Source: CAZADH01 sp964483805
Lineage (GTDB): Bacteria; Muiribacteriota; Ozemobacteria; Ozemobacterales; Ozemobacteraceae
NCBI GenBank assembly: GCA_964483805.1
Contig: CAZADH010000029.1
Coordinates: forward strand, 1 to 32,720
Reading direction: 5' to 3'
DNA length: 32,720 bases
Part shown: positions 1-8,811 of the stretch, one piece after another
Numbering within the stretch: position 1 is the stretch's first letter
Layout: each line of letters starts with the position of its first letter
Notes under the pieces: generated by a model
Told to the model about the DNA's origin: nothing
Databases searched by the model: none
The model's input: only the letters and a program-made list of their open reading frames with translations
Position numbers and translations under genes: made by a program

Positions 1-2
1 CG

Positions 3-62
3 GCTGCCCGGTTTCTCGAGATCACTGGCACCGAAGGCCTCGAGCTGGCGGTGGACGAATGA
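3..62 (+). CDS. 3' end of an upstream gene (partial)
   Basis: An open frame runs in from the window edge and ends at the TGA at 60-62. It overlaps the ATG of the next gene in an ATGA arrangement. The visible residues are AARFLEITGTEGLELAVDE. The 4-bp overlap suggests translational coupling with the downstream cyclase homologue. Too little is visible to name a family. Confidence 0.5.
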   Translation, partial: AARFLEITGTEGLELAVDE

Positions 63-2974
63 CGGCACGGCGTTGGCAGCCGGCAGCAGCGGTACTGGTC
101 ATGGTCGTACTGTTCGGCATCGTTGCCCTCGATCTTTGGGTGACCATTGCGCTCGAGCGCGGCGATCGGCGTGATGAGCAGTTGCAGGCGGCCCGGCAGG
201 TTCTCGACCGTGTCTATCGCACCGGTGCCAACGAGATCCAGATCAAGCAGTTGCTCGAGCGGTTTCATCGGCTCGTGTGGGAGATCCTGCAAGAAGATCC
301 GGTGCTGCTGGCCCGGCCCCGCATCGCCGCACTGCATCGGACAATGCTCGCCGATTTGCTGCCTCAACACGATCTGTCGATAGCTGCGGTGGAGCCGTTC
401 CGGCGACGGGTGGTGATCACGTTCTCGCACGATGGCGGTCTCGGGTTTTCGGCCGCGTACGCCCACGCCTTCTTCCGCCGCATGATTGCGGAGGTGACCG
501 AGAGTGCACATTACGCGTGGTTGCGCGAGGGCATCAGTCGCTGCCTCAACTTCGCCGTCGCCGACGACCTTCTGAGCAACGAGGTGGCGATGAACCTGCA
601 GTTGTTCAATGGTGCCGAAGGACGCCGCGCGTTGCAGTTCTCGTGTTATCCCCCGCGGCTCAAGTCGAGCCACGATGAACGCACCTATCTCGCCGCGGTT
701 CTCGACCTCGAGAAACTGCCCGCTGATTTCTGGATGAAGAGTCTGGTCCGCCACGGCGTCGCCTCCGACGTCGGTTTGGCCTTTGTCCCCGTGGGGCATG
801 GGAGCTCGATGATGTCTGCGTTGTTCGTCCAACGTCCTGAGTTGGCGACGCGCGTCATGGCCATTGCCGCGGCAAACCCACTGCCGGGGACACATGCCGA
901 TGAAGCGACGGGGCACTTCGTCCTGCTGGGGGAGGAGTGCGGTGTGCCGGCAGTCAGGCCGATTGTCGTCTATCCGCAGGACTCGACAGCGGTGCGCTTG
1001 GCAACGTTGGCCAGACCCACGTTGCTCGTCGTCGTCCTCGGCGTCTTTGGCCTGTGGTCGGTGCGCCGGGCGCGACTCCCGCTCGGGGTAGTGTTGCTAT
1101 TTGTATTTACGTTGGTCACGGCCCTGCCCATTCTCACCATCCAGACGATTTCGCGTTTCATCGTTTCGGAAGAACGACGGCGCTGCGAACAGGATTCGAC
1201 GCGGCGATTGCACGAAGACCTGCAGTTTCTCGAGAACAGCACGCAGTATCGCCAGGCCACGCTCAACCGTATCGCCCGCTCGCTGGCTCTGGATAAGCGA
1301 TGGGCTGCCGCGCTCGATCGGGCGGCCAGTTCGTCGGCGCGTACCGCGACCGGGCCGGGCAGCATCGCAGAATCGTTGATCGACAGCGTGCGTGGTCAGC
1401 GGACGTGGTGCGACCGTCTGCAGGGTTTTGTCATGGTCGTGGGTCCGGGCGAGTTCTCGCAGTTCTGCAACACCGGCACGCACCGGCAGCAGGTCGACAT
1501 GACCGATGCCATGCTGCAGATGTTGCGGCCGGCGGCACGCCAGGGTCTCGAGGTTCTGCGCGAGAGGGCGTTGCGGCAGCTTGCGCCGCCCGTGACTGAA
1601 GGCACCGGCAAGGGCGGCGCGTCGGCACGGGCGTTGGAGCAAGAGATGATCAAAGACTTCATGAGCCGGTCGCTCGGCAATGAAATCGGCTACAACCTGG
1701 TCCACGCACCGTTCCGGGTGCAGCAGTTCAAGATGAACCTCGGGCAGGTTTACATTGTATTGGTGCCGGTCGTGGTTCAGGGCGTACCCAAGTATCTGTG
1801 CTTGTGGGGCTGGGATGAAGCGATGTACTACGACGCCATGCGCAAAATGATCATCGACATGCAACGCCCCGACGAGTCGTCGCTGTATTTTGTGTCGATG
1901 TTCACCCAACAGCCGGTGTCGACGCCGGCGGGCATGGATTCGCACAGCATCCTGGGCCCCCGGTTGTTCGAACTCGCCCTGCGGGCACGCGATCAGGCGG
2001 GCGGCGACCTGCGCGAGACGGTCAAAACGGGTTCGGGAGCCATGGTCCTCGCGGTGAAAGACAGCGAGCTGAGTGAAACGCTGCTGGCCGGCACGCGGTT
2101 GGTGGCCGATACTTCCCGGGGGTTGCAGGTGTTGTTCCGCCAGGTCGTGGCGGGGTGCATTCTGGCCGCCGTCTTGATGGCGATCATTGCCATGCAGTTG
2201 TTCATGCGGCCGCTGCGGGGAATCCTCGGGGCGATCGAGCGGATCGGCCCGGGGCAATACGACGTGGTGATCGCCGACAGCGGGCGGCGTGATGAATTCG
2301 GGACTCTGGCGCAGGCGTTCAATGCGATGATGGTCGGTTTACGCGAGAAAGAACTGTTGGGCCGATACGTGCCGGAGTCGGTGAAGCTCCTGGTGGCCGA
2401 CTCACAGGTCCAGGCGAAGGCCCGGCTCGGCGAACAACGCCGGGTCACGGTGTTGTTCTCTGCGGTGTCCGGGCCGGAGGGTGATGACGACATCGGTCCG
2501 GATCAGGTCTTTCAGCACATGAATGCGCATCTGGCCTCGATGGTCGCGGCGGTGGACGAGGCGGGCGGCGAAATCAGCAAGGTCATGGGCGAGAAGATCA
2601 TGGTGGTGCTCGATCATGCGACCATGGGCGGCAACGAGGCCGTGGCCGACGCGTGCCTGCGCTTGATCGACGCTTTGCGGCGACGCGCCCAGGAAGCGGG
2701 CGTGGCCGTCGAGATCGGTGTAAATACAGGAGATGTCATTGCCGGTATCCTCGGCTCTCCCGCCGTCCGCCTCGATTACACGGTCATTGGCGACACGGTT
2801 AACCTGGCTTCCAGACTGGCCCTGCTCGCGCAGACCGTCACGGGCAGCCGGGTGGTTGTATCGGGGGCAAGCCGTGACCTGCTGGCCGGCCGGGCGACGG
2901 CGACGCGGTTGCCGATCAAGCAGGTCAAGGGCAAAACCCAGGCCGTAGAGGTCTTCCTACTCGACCTCGCGTGA
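59..2974 (+). CDS. Membrane-bound class III adenylate/guanylate cyclase homologue with HAMP domain, metal site degenerate (cyclase copy 1)
   Basis: The 971-residue protein has a first membrane segment at about 10-31, an extracytoplasmic region to about 317, two membrane segments at about 319-335 and 342-362, a second extracytoplasmic region, a membrane segment at about 696-716, a HAMP domain at about 717-767 and a class III cyclase domain from about 790 to the end. Class III cyclases make cAMP or cGMP from ATP or GTP using two metal-binding Asp residues, a Lys/Asp pair for the base and an Asn/Arg pair for the transition state. Here the first metal position is Ala802 (LFSAVSG) and the second is Glu845 (MGEK). 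Lys841, Asp906, Asn915 and Arg919 are all kept. Alone it is probably inactive or weak; it resembles a C2-type half. The start is the ATG overlapping the previous stop. It is a paralogue of the genes at 9661 and 12804. Confidence 0.9.
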   Translation: MTARRWQPAAAVLVMVVLFGIVALDLWVTIALERGDRRDEQLQAARQVLDRVYRTGANEIQIKQLLERFHRLVWEILQEDPVLLARPRIAALHRTMLADLLPQHDLSIAAVEPFRRRVVITFSHDGGLGFSAAYAHAFFRRMIAEVTESAHYAWLREGISRCLNFAVADDLLSNEVAMNLQLFNGAEGRRALQFSCYPPRLKSSHDERTYLAAVLDLEKLPADFWMKSLVRHGVASDVGLAFVPVGHGSSMMSALFVQRPELATRVMAIAAANPLPGTHADEATGHFVLLGEECGVPAVRPIVVYPQDSTAVRLATLARPTLLVVVLGVFGLWSVRRARLPLGVVLLFVFTLVTALPILTIQTISRFIVSEERRRCEQDSTRRLHEDLQFLENSTQYRQATLNRIARSLALDKRWAAALDRAASSSARTATGPGSIAESLIDSVRGQRTWCDRLQGFVMVVGPGEFSQFCNTGTHRQQVDMTDAMLQMLRPAARQGLEVLRERALRQLAPPVTEGTGKGGASARALEQEMIKDFMSRSLGNEIGYNLVHAPFRVQQFKMNLGQVYIVLVPVVVQGVPKYLCLWGWDEAMYYDAMRKMIIDMQRPDESSLYFVSMFTQQPVSTPAGMDSHSILGPRLFELALRARDQAGGDLRETVKTGSGAMVLAVKDSELSETLLAGTRLVADTSRGLQVLFRQVVAGCILAAVLMAIIAMQLFMRPLRGILGAIERIGPGQYDVVIADSGRRDEFGTLAQAFNAMMVGLREKELLGRYVPESVKLLVADSQVQAKARLGEQRRVTVLFSAVSGPEGDDDIGPDQVFQHMNAHLASMVAAVDEAGGEISKVMGEKIMVVLDHATMGGNEAVADACLRLIDALRRRAQEAGVAVEIGVNTGDVIAGILGSPAVRLDYTVIGDTVNLASRLALLAQTVTGSRVVVSGASRDLLAGRATATRLPIKQVKGKTQAVEVFLLDLA

Positions 2975-2985
2975 CGCGGCAGCAG

Positions 2986-4020
2986 TCATCCTTCGAGGCC
3001 GGTGAGGATGACCGTGCGCAACGGTAACGAGGTCGGCAGGAGATCGGCCAGCCCGCCGATCACGAGGCTCGCCACCAGGGCGCCGCCCCTGACCAGCGGC
3101 GGCATCAGCTTGTGCAACAGCATCTGTTGCCGTGCCACCTCGATCGCAACACCGTCGCCATCGATCGAAGCGGCCGCGGCCAGATCGTAGAGCAGAGCGG
3201 CCGCGAGATGGTCGCCGCGGTCTGCCCGCAGGTTGGCCAATGCCGCCACCGCCAGCGGAGACCCCAGGGCGGCGGATTGTAAATACAAATCATGCGCCCG
3301 CTGCCGATCCGGCGGGCCATTGATGCCGGCATCGTGCAAGATCGCCAATTCGTAGAAACCTTGCGCGTCCCGATGCTCGATGGCATACGCGAGGTCGGCC
3401 AGAACCCACTCGAGTCTGGTTTCGGCGCCGCCGCGCCCGTTCAGCGCAAAACGGGCGGTCATGACGTGAGCGCGCGGCAGCCCGGCCGCCTTGGCGCGGC
3501 CGAACCACAGAAGCGCATCACGCGCCGAAATCGACCCACCGGTTTCTGTGTCATACAACGCGCCGAGCAGATACATCGCCGTCGGCAATCCAGTCCTGGC
3601 GGCAACCTGGGCCCACTTCTTTGCCTCGAGGTCGTTGCCGACCACGCGCCTTCGCCCATGGGCGCCGATGACCTCGAGACAGGCGGCGACCTCGGCGTCA
3701 CCTCGGGCGGCGGCCACTTTGAGCAGGTCGGTGACGGCGATCGCGACACCCTTCAGTTGCGAGTCCCGCAGGTAGCACAAGGCGAGCGCCAGCGCCGCAG
3801 TCGCATGGCCGGCCTCAGCCTCTCGTTGCAGCCAGGCGTCGTCGAAAGCAGGGCCGAGGGGTGCCACGACCGCCGGCTGTGCCATCACAGTATTACAATG
3901 TAAGACAACGAGAATGCTGCCGACGACCAGGCCGAGCAGTGGATTCGGGCGTCGAGGTCGGCGTTGCGGTCGCCCCGTGGTGCGTGCCGCAACCCCAAAC
4001 ACGACGTCAGGGTTTGGCAT
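2986..4020 (-). CDS. Secreted Sel1-like (TPR-type) repeat protein
   Basis: The 344-residue protein has a basic N-terminus and a hydrophobic signal segment (LLGLVVGSILVVLHCNTVMA, about residues 28-47), so it is probably exported. The mature part holds Sel1-like alpha/alpha repeats, seen as recurring Ala/Gly-rich helical units such as AARTGLPTAMYLLGALYDTE and SAALGSPLAVAALANL. Sel1 repeats are protein-binding scaffolds; no enzyme motif is visible. A hydrophobic stretch near residues 310-325 may be a C-terminal membrane anchor. The ATG overlaps the end of the upstream coiled-coil gene by 14 nt, so the two are very probably co-transcribed and coupled. The gene ends 11 bp from the convergent cyclase gene. 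The partner protein is unknown. Confidence 0.75.
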   Translation of the reverse strand: MPNPDVVFGVAARTTGRPQRRPRRPNPLLGLVVGSILVVLHCNTVMAQPAVVAPLGPAFDDAWLQREAEAGHATAALALALCYLRDSQLKGVAIAVTDLLKVAAARGDAEVAACLEVIGAHGRRRVVGNDLEAKKWAQVAARTGLPTAMYLLGALYDTETGGSISARDALLWFGRAKAAGLPRAHVMTARFALNGRGGAETRLEWVLADLAYAIEHRDAQGFYELAILHDAGINGPPDRQRAHDLYLQSAALGSPLAVAALANLRADRGDHLAAALLYDLAAAASIDGDGVAIEVARQQMLLHKLMPPLVRGGALVASLVIGGLADLLPTSLPLRTVILTGLEG

Positions 4021-4915
4021 TCAGCAACCGTGCCAGTTCCCGCGCGATCGTCTCGAGACGGCTGCGCACCTCGATCCGTTCTTTCTCGAGGGCCGTTTGT
4101 TTCTTGCGCAGGGCCGCGGTCTCTGCGTTCACCTTCTTCTGCCGATCGCTGCCGTCGTAGTCGGCAAACTTGCCCCAGACCTGGCCCAGGTCGCGGGTGA
4201 CCTCGAGGATCTGCCGGTCGAGTTCGGCCCGCCGTTCGTTCAGTTCGGCCTGCTCATCGCGCAGATCCTGGCGGCGCTGCGTCAGTTCGGCCGCCCGCCG
4301 CGCCCGTTCCTCGGGGTCGATGGTTGGGGTCGTCGGCGACGCTGTCTCGGTCGTGCTTGCATTCTGCGTGACCTCGCCGGTAAAACGTTGGTCGAGGGTA
4401 CCAGGGGTGGTGCGCACCGGCGGTTTGGCCTCATCGTGTTTGCGCAACGTGCTTTCGAGTTCGCGTCGCTCGTCATTGAGCCGGCGCAACTCCTCGTCGA
4501 TCTCGGTTTCGCGCTCGTTTGTCCGCTTCACCTCTTCTTCGACGCGGGCGAGCTCCTCTTGCTTCTCGGCCAGAGCCTTCTGGATCTTCAGGGCGCGGTC
4601 CTCGGGGCCGTAGTCGTCGAACTGCGTATAGACATCGCGTTGCTCCGAGCGCAAGCCATCGATCTTCTGGCGCAACTCGGCCTGCGTCTGGTGCAGTTCC
4701 TGTTTCTCTTCTTCGAGGTCGGCGATATCGCGCTCGGCGCGCTCGAGCTTCTGTTTCAGTTCGGTGCGGGCCTCGTCGGCCGGGGTGGTCGCCGCTTGTT
4801 CGCTGACCGCGGACGGTGCGTCTGCCGTCGAGATGTCGGCGGCTGAAACCGGCACAGAACATAAACACAAGATACATACAAAACCGGTGATGCCTCGTGC
4901 GCTCAACATAGGCAT
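4007..4915 (-). CDS. Secreted coiled-coil protein with an internal duplication
   Basis: The ATG at 4915 is preferred over the in-frame GTG at 4924 because a GGAGG (complement of 4924-4928) lies 8 nt upstream of it. The product is 302 residues, with a signal peptide ending near SVPVSAAD. The rest is almost entirely charged coiled coil (Glu/Arg/Gln/Leu-rich), split by a Thr/Pro-rich linker around residues 165-200. Each coiled-coil half carries a related landmark, QFDDYGPEDRALKIQ in the first and KFADYDGSDRQKKVN in the second, so the protein looks like a duplicated unit. No enzyme motif is seen. It lies 28 nt downstream of the POT transporter gene and overlaps the Sel1 gene, so the three form one operon. 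A periplasmic scaffold role is inference. Confidence 0.75.
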   Translation of the reverse strand: MPMLSARGITGFVCILCLCSVPVSAADISTADAPSAVSEQAATTPADEARTELKQKLERAERDIADLEEEKQELHQTQAELRQKIDGLRSEQRDVYTQFDDYGPEDRALKIQKALAEKQEELARVEEEVKRTNERETEIDEELRRLNDERRELESTLRKHDEAKPPVRTTPGTLDQRFTGEVTQNASTTETASPTTPTIDPEERARRAAELTQRRQDLRDEQAELNERRAELDRQILEVTRDLGQVWGKFADYDGSDRQKKVNAETAALRKKQTALEKERIEVRSRLETIARELARLLNAKP

Positions 4916-4923
4916 GGTCGACA

Positions 4924-4928
4924 CCTCC
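4924..4928 (-). promoter_or_regulatory. Shine-Dalgarno site deciding the coiled-coil gene start
   Basis: On the minus strand GGAGG is followed by 8 nt and then ATG (4915-4913). The alternative GTG at 4924 would overlap the Shine-Dalgarno itself and is unlikely. Confidence 0.7.
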
Positions 4929-4943
4929 GCAGTTGGCCTGAAG

Positions 4944-6443
4944 TCAGGCCGGATCCTTGCTCATCAACCGTTGCAGGAACGGATTGATGACGATCATCAC
5001 CACCGTCACCACCGTCAAGGTCACGGCGCAGTTCCAATACAGTTTGCCATACTCGGTCGCCGTAAATACAACGTCGGTGACCTTGTCGGTTGGGATCGAC
5101 GACACACTGGTGAGAAACCCCGAAAAGTAGCCGCCGAGCGAATTACAGAGAAACCACGAACCCATGAGAAACGAAGCGAAGCGCTTGGGTGCCAACGTGC
5201 TGATCGCCGAAAGACCCATGGGCAGAATGTTCAGCTCGCCGAGCGTGAGGACGGCGATGGCCAGCACGATCCACCAGGCCGACGCCTTCTGGCCCGCGGC
5301 CGCGATCGACGAGGCGAGCCACGCGAACATGAAGGCGCTCGCGACCGCAAATCCCAGGGCAATGACGATCTTGGTGGGGATCGATGGGTTCATCTTGCGG
5401 TCGGCGAGCGTCGCCCACAACGCCGTGAGGATCGGCGCGAACAGAATGACCGCCAACGAGTTCGGGACCAACGCGTAGAACGACGGTTCGAACGCATAGC
5501 CGCACAATGCCTTGTCGAAGTCGCGATCGACGAACAACTGAATCGAATTGTACAGTTGCTTGAAGAACGACTGGAAGCAGATGCCGGCAAGAATGATGAT
5601 GAGAATGGCGAAGATCGAATTGCGCTCTGACTTTTCTTCGCAGAAGATGGCCATGGCGAAGATGCCGATGACGATGCCCATGCTCAGAAAAGTGATGACC
5701 TTCTTGGTATCGCCCGGATTGTTGAACAGGTAGACCATCAGCACCCCGAGACCGGCGGTGCCCAGAATCAGCCACAGCACGTTGGGTAACCCCAAGGGGT
5801 GACTGAACAGGTTTTCGCGTTTGAAGCCGTCGGCCTCGTTGTTGTAATGCGGGTAACCGAGTTGAAACGCCACCAGACCGAGGAGCATGCCCGCAGACGA
5901 AAGGTAGAAGGCATTTTGCCAGCCCCACTTTTCGGCGGCATAAGCCATGACCAACCCGGCGAGCAGCGCGCCGACATTGATACCCATGTAGAACAACGTG
6001 TAACCGCTGTCGCGATGCGGGTCGCCGTCGGCGTACAGCTTGCCGACCATCACCGACACGGTGGCTTTGAGGTACCCCGTGCCCAGCGCGACGCAGGCGA
6101 GGCCGGCAAACACGAAATCGAGGTCTTTGCGGGCCGCGAGCACCAGGTTACCGGCCAGAATGAGAACGGCGCCGAGCGTCACCGAGTAGCGCAGACCGAG
6201 AATGCGGTCGGCAACGAACCCGCCGAGAATCGGCGACATGAAGGTAAACGCCATGTACGCGCCCGACGCGAGTCCGGCCTGTTGGTCGGTCAACCCGAGG
6301 CCCTTCGTGAGATACATGACCAGGATGGCCGAGATGCCATAGAAGCTGAAACGTTCCCACATCTCGGTGGTGAACAGGAAAAACAGACCCTTGGGATACT
6401 TGGACGGGGCAGATTGGGTCGGGCTGGCGACGGTCGTATCCAT
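4944..6443 (-). CDS. Proton-dependent oligopeptide transporter (POT/PTR2 family, MFS)
   Basis: The 499-residue polytopic protein imports di- and tripeptides with protons across the inner membrane, by family knowledge. The POT signature ExxERFxYYG is present as EMWERFSFYG near the N-terminus, in the first transmembrane segment. About 12-14 hydrophobic segments follow, including MGINVGALLAGLVMAYAAEK and a long central insertion typical of bacterial POT proteins. The frame is open upstream to 6557, but the ATG at 6443 is chosen because GAGGT lies about 9 nt upstream and the POT homology begins soon after it. It is the first gene of a minus-strand operon with the coiled-coil and Sel1 proteins. 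Exact substrate preference cannot be read from the sequence. Confidence 0.92.
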   Translation of the reverse strand: MDTTVASPTQSAPSKYPKGLFFLFTTEMWERFSFYGISAILVMYLTKGLGLTDQQAGLASGAYMAFTFMSPILGGFVADRILGLRYSVTLGAVLILAGNLVLAARKDLDFVFAGLACVALGTGYLKATVSVMVGKLYADGDPHRDSGYTLFYMGINVGALLAGLVMAYAAEKWGWQNAFYLSSAGMLLGLVAFQLGYPHYNNEADGFKRENLFSHPLGLPNVLWLILGTAGLGVLMVYLFNNPGDTKKVITFLSMGIVIGIFAMAIFCEEKSERNSIFAILIIILAGICFQSFFKQLYNSIQLFVDRDFDKALCGYAFEPSFYALVPNSLAVILFAPILTALWATLADRKMNPSIPTKIVIALGFAVASAFMFAWLASSIAAAGQKASAWWIVLAIAVLTLGELNILPMGLSAISTLAPKRFASFLMGSWFLCNSLGGYFSGFLTSVSSIPTDKVTDVVFTATEYGKLYWNCAVTLTVVTVVMIVINPFLQRLMSKDPA

Positions 6444-6636
6444 GGCTGAGGCACCTCGGAAGCTTGGAGTGCACTGCGGTGTTTGTCGGTATGCTACACC
6501 CCGACCGGTCGTGCGCGCACCAAATATCCGTGCGACGGTGTCCCTTGGCCGTCTCACCGAGCCGCCGCCGCCGCCGCGCGATGCGCACGATGCGTGCAGG
6601 GCAAAGGGGTCCTTCCGGGTCTCAGCGGTTCTGGTG

Positions 6637-6642
6637 TATAAT
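6637..6642 (+). promoter_or_regulatory. Candidate -10 box (TATAAT) for the DUF4105 gene
   Basis: A perfect TATAAT sits 44 nt before the ATG at 6687, in the 243-nt divergent region between the POT operon and the DUF4105 gene. The best -35 match (TTCCGG, 6613-6618, spacer 18) is weak. Confidence 0.45.
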
Positions 6643-6686
6643 CATCCCATTATTCACTGCATCCGAGCGAAAGGATTCAAACAGCA

Positions 6687-7757
6687 ATGTTCAAGACATC
6701 TCGCAAAACCCTGCCGATGATCGTGCTGTTCGTGTTGTGCTGTGCCGTAAGCGTGCAGGCCGAACCGTATGCCGTGCGCTTCACCCTCGAAGGGTTCGTC
6801 GGTTATCAAGACGACAAGTATTTATTGAACACCGACGATGGTCGTGTGTTCGTGCTCAAAGGTGACGAAGGCGAGCTGCGCCGCGTCATCGATAAACACG
6901 TGCGTGTCGAGGGCAAAGCCCATCGTGCCGACGATTGCGAACTGATCAAGGTTCAGAAGCTCACCACGTGCCCGGCCCCGACCGGCCCCGAGATTCCGGT
7001 CGCCCATGCCGATTACCAGCGCCCGGTCAAGATTCTGAAAAAGACGGCCGACGCCTACGTGATCAAAGACGTGCGTTGGGGCATCGAACAAGACCCGGCC
7101 ACCACGACGCTCAAGGCGAAGCACACGTTCGTAACCGCCACCATTCGGCCCGAGTTGCTCGACGATGCGTTTTTCACGCTCAAACCGTTCCCGCCCCGCT
7201 GCGTTGCGGGTCACAGCATGATCGTCTTCACCTTCAAGAAGGGTGGCATGGTCGCGGCCGATGGCACCGAGAGCCAGGCCATGGCCGTGACCATTGAAGC
7301 GTACAAGAAACTGGGACAGACCTACGGCATCATCAAGACCCTGAAGAAGTCGTTCGAAGTGGTCTGGTCGCTGGTCACCTGGGAAAATTACGCCCACCTG
7401 AACGTCAAGTTCAACACCGACACCGACAAGCAATTGCTCGTCTACCCGTTCCTGTTGACGCGGGCCCAGAAAATCGCCCTGTTGCGCGAAACCATCGAGC
7501 AGAGTGGGGTCAACCGCAAGGGTGAGTTCTACCACACCCTCCGCAACAACTGCACGAACAACCTGGCGATCCTGTTGAATCGGGTGCTGCCCGAAGACAA
7601 GCAGATCAAACTCTGGACGATTCCATCGGTGCTTTACAATGTAAAAGCGACGATGCCGGTGCTCCTGGTCAAGAACCTGATCAAGCGCAAGATCATCGGC
7701 GAGAAGATCGGCGAAGTGACGACCACGAAATTCTCCACCGAGATGCCCCCGAAGTAA
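6687..7757 (+). CDS. Secreted DUF4105-like (Lnb N-terminal domain type) protein
   Basis: The 356-residue protein starts with a clear signal peptide (cleavage near SVQA-EPY). The first about 110 residues are a distinct N-terminal region. From about residue 140 the protein resembles DUF4105, with a conserved His in AGHSMIVFTF (His176) and the hallmark NCTNN motif in YHTLRNNCTNNLAILLNRVL (Cys289; the family norm is NCTT). Lnb-type DUF4105 domains are extracytoplasmic and of uncertain activity; a His/Cys pair would suit a thiol hydrolase, but that is inference. AAGGA lies upstream of the ATG. The gene is followed by a strong hairpin terminator, so it is probably monocistronic. Recognition rests on the spacing of the His block and the NCTxN block, not on a database search. 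Confidence 0.65.
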   Translation: MFKTSRKTLPMIVLFVLCCAVSVQAEPYAVRFTLEGFVGYQDDKYLLNTDDGRVFVLKGDEGELRRVIDKHVRVEGKAHRADDCELIKVQKLTTCPAPTGPEIPVAHADYQRPVKILKKTADAYVIKDVRWGIEQDPATTTLKAKHTFVTATIRPELLDDAFFTLKPFPPRCVAGHSMIVFTFKKGGMVAADGTESQAMAVTIEAYKKLGQTYGIIKTLKKSFEVVWSLVTWENYAHLNVKFNTDTDKQLLVYPFLLTRAQKIALLRETIEQSGVNRKGEFYHTLRNNCTNNLAILLNRVLPEDKQIKLWTIPSVLYNVKATMPVLLVKNLIKRKIIGEKIGEVTTTKFSTEMPPK

Positions 7758-7798
7758 GGCGCTCGTCATCACGCAATACTCGGTATTTACGTGATCAG

Positions 7799-7829
7799 GC
7801 AACGGCCCTCGCAAGAGGGCCGTTGCTTT
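7799..7829 (+). terminator. Hairpin terminator after the DUF4105 gene
   Basis: A perfect 12-bp stem (7799-7810 with 7815-7826) closes a GCAA tetraloop and is followed by TTTC. The U-tract is short, but the stem is strong and sits 41 nt after the stop. Confidence 0.75.
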
Positions 7830-7865
7830 CGCTAACGACACGATCAACGACAGGATCAAACCAAC

Positions 7866-8691
7866 GTGCGTGTACTGATCGTCGGAGCCACCGGGTTTCT
7901 TGGCGATGCGCTGCTGCCGCTCGTCCCGTCGTCGTGGGAAGTGGTCGCCACCGGGTGTCGGCGGGCGCCGGCGCGGGGTGGGCGGTTGCTCGATCTCACC
8001 GATCCGTTCGCACTGCCGTCGTTGCTGCTCGAGTTTGCCCCCGACGCGGTGCTCTTTCTCGCTTACGATCGCAAGGCCCTCGATGAAACGGTGGTGCGGC
8101 CCGCCGCGCAATTGGCCGACTGGTCGCAGAAGCGGTTCGAGCGGCGCCTGATCTACGTCTCGACCGATCTGGTTTTTTCCGGCGGCGCGCAAGAATACGA
8201 CGAAGACGCCCCCCAGTCGCCGTTGATGCNNNNNNNNNNAGGCGACGGCCGAGAACCATATCGGCGCGTGGGGAGCGGTGGTGCGCACGTCGTTGTTGTT
8301 CTCGACGGTGCCGCCGTATACCCGCAACTTTCCGGTCAACGAATTGTTGGCCGGGCAGCACGCGCGGTTGTTCGTCGACGAAACCCGGTCACCGACCGAC
8401 GCCGCCGACCTCGCCGACGCCCTGATCGCGCTCACCGAGCGGTTCAGACCCGGCAGGTATCATTGGGTTGGTCCGGTGAATGCCGACCGCTATCGCCTGG
8501 GATTGGCGCTGGCGAAGCGCCTCGGTTGCGACCCGCGCCTCCTGCACGCGGCGCGTCACCTCGACGTCGATGGCCTCGAGCCGCGCCCAGCGCGCCTGGT
8601 GCTGCGCAGCGACCGACTTGCCGCACTGGTCGGGCGACAACCGCGCCCGGTGTTTGCACCCGAGGAACTGGCGGTGCCGCCGGGCGAGTGA
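7866..8691 (+). CDS. NAD-dependent epimerase/dehydratase, RmlD-like extended SDR (interrupted by the assembly gap)
   Basis: The GTG at 7866 opens with MRVLIVGATGFLG, the GxTGxxG NAD(P)-binding Rossmann motif, followed by a DLTD stretch and YVSTDLVFSG, typical of RmlD-like sugar-nucleotide reductases. The frame runs to the N run at 8230. After the gap the reading resumes in another frame (ATAENHIGAWGAVVRTSLLF from 8242) and ends at 8691. The two halves together make about 270 residues, the normal length for the family. The frame change means the 10 Ns do not show the real gap length. The catalytic YxxxK would fall in or beside the gap and cannot be seen. The likely role is nucleotide-sugar reduction or epimerisation in the cytoplasm; the substrate is unknown. 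Confidence 0.8.
8230..8239. other. Assembly gap (10 N)
   Basis: Ten undetermined bases. The coding frame before and after does not agree with a 10-base gap, so the true missing length is not 10 (modulo 3). Confidence 0.99.
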
Positions 8692-8759
8692 AGATCCGCA
8701 TTCCGAACCGGTTTTCACTGACGCGATTCGGCCCCTTGCAGCCCCCCGTCTCGGTTTCA

Positions 8760-8779
8760 TACAATTGTACCGTTATACT
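8760..8779 (+). promoter_or_regulatory. Candidate promoter -10 box with adjacent palindrome
   Basis: TATACT at 8774-8779 (five of six matches to TATAAT) lies 32 nt before the ATG at 8812. Just upstream is the perfect 10-bp palindrome TACAATTGTA (8760-8769), placed where a repressor or activator could act. No good -35 hexamer is visible. Confidence 0.4.
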
Positions 8780-8811
8780 GTGGAAGAGCTTCGCGAAACG
8801 AGGTGCACATC

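Noticed and set aside
1097..2257. 386-codon minus-strand frame opposite cyclase copy 1
   Set aside because: Antisense shadow of a clear cyclase/HAMP gene, with no domain.
6511..6520. GTGCGCGCAC palindrome upstream of the POT gene
   Set aside because: GC-rich palindromes of this size are frequent by chance in this composition; no promoter element is placed around it.
6822..8435. 537-codon minus-strand frame running through the N gap
   Set aside because: It crosses a terminator hairpin and two supported plus-strand genes; it shows no recognisable motif.
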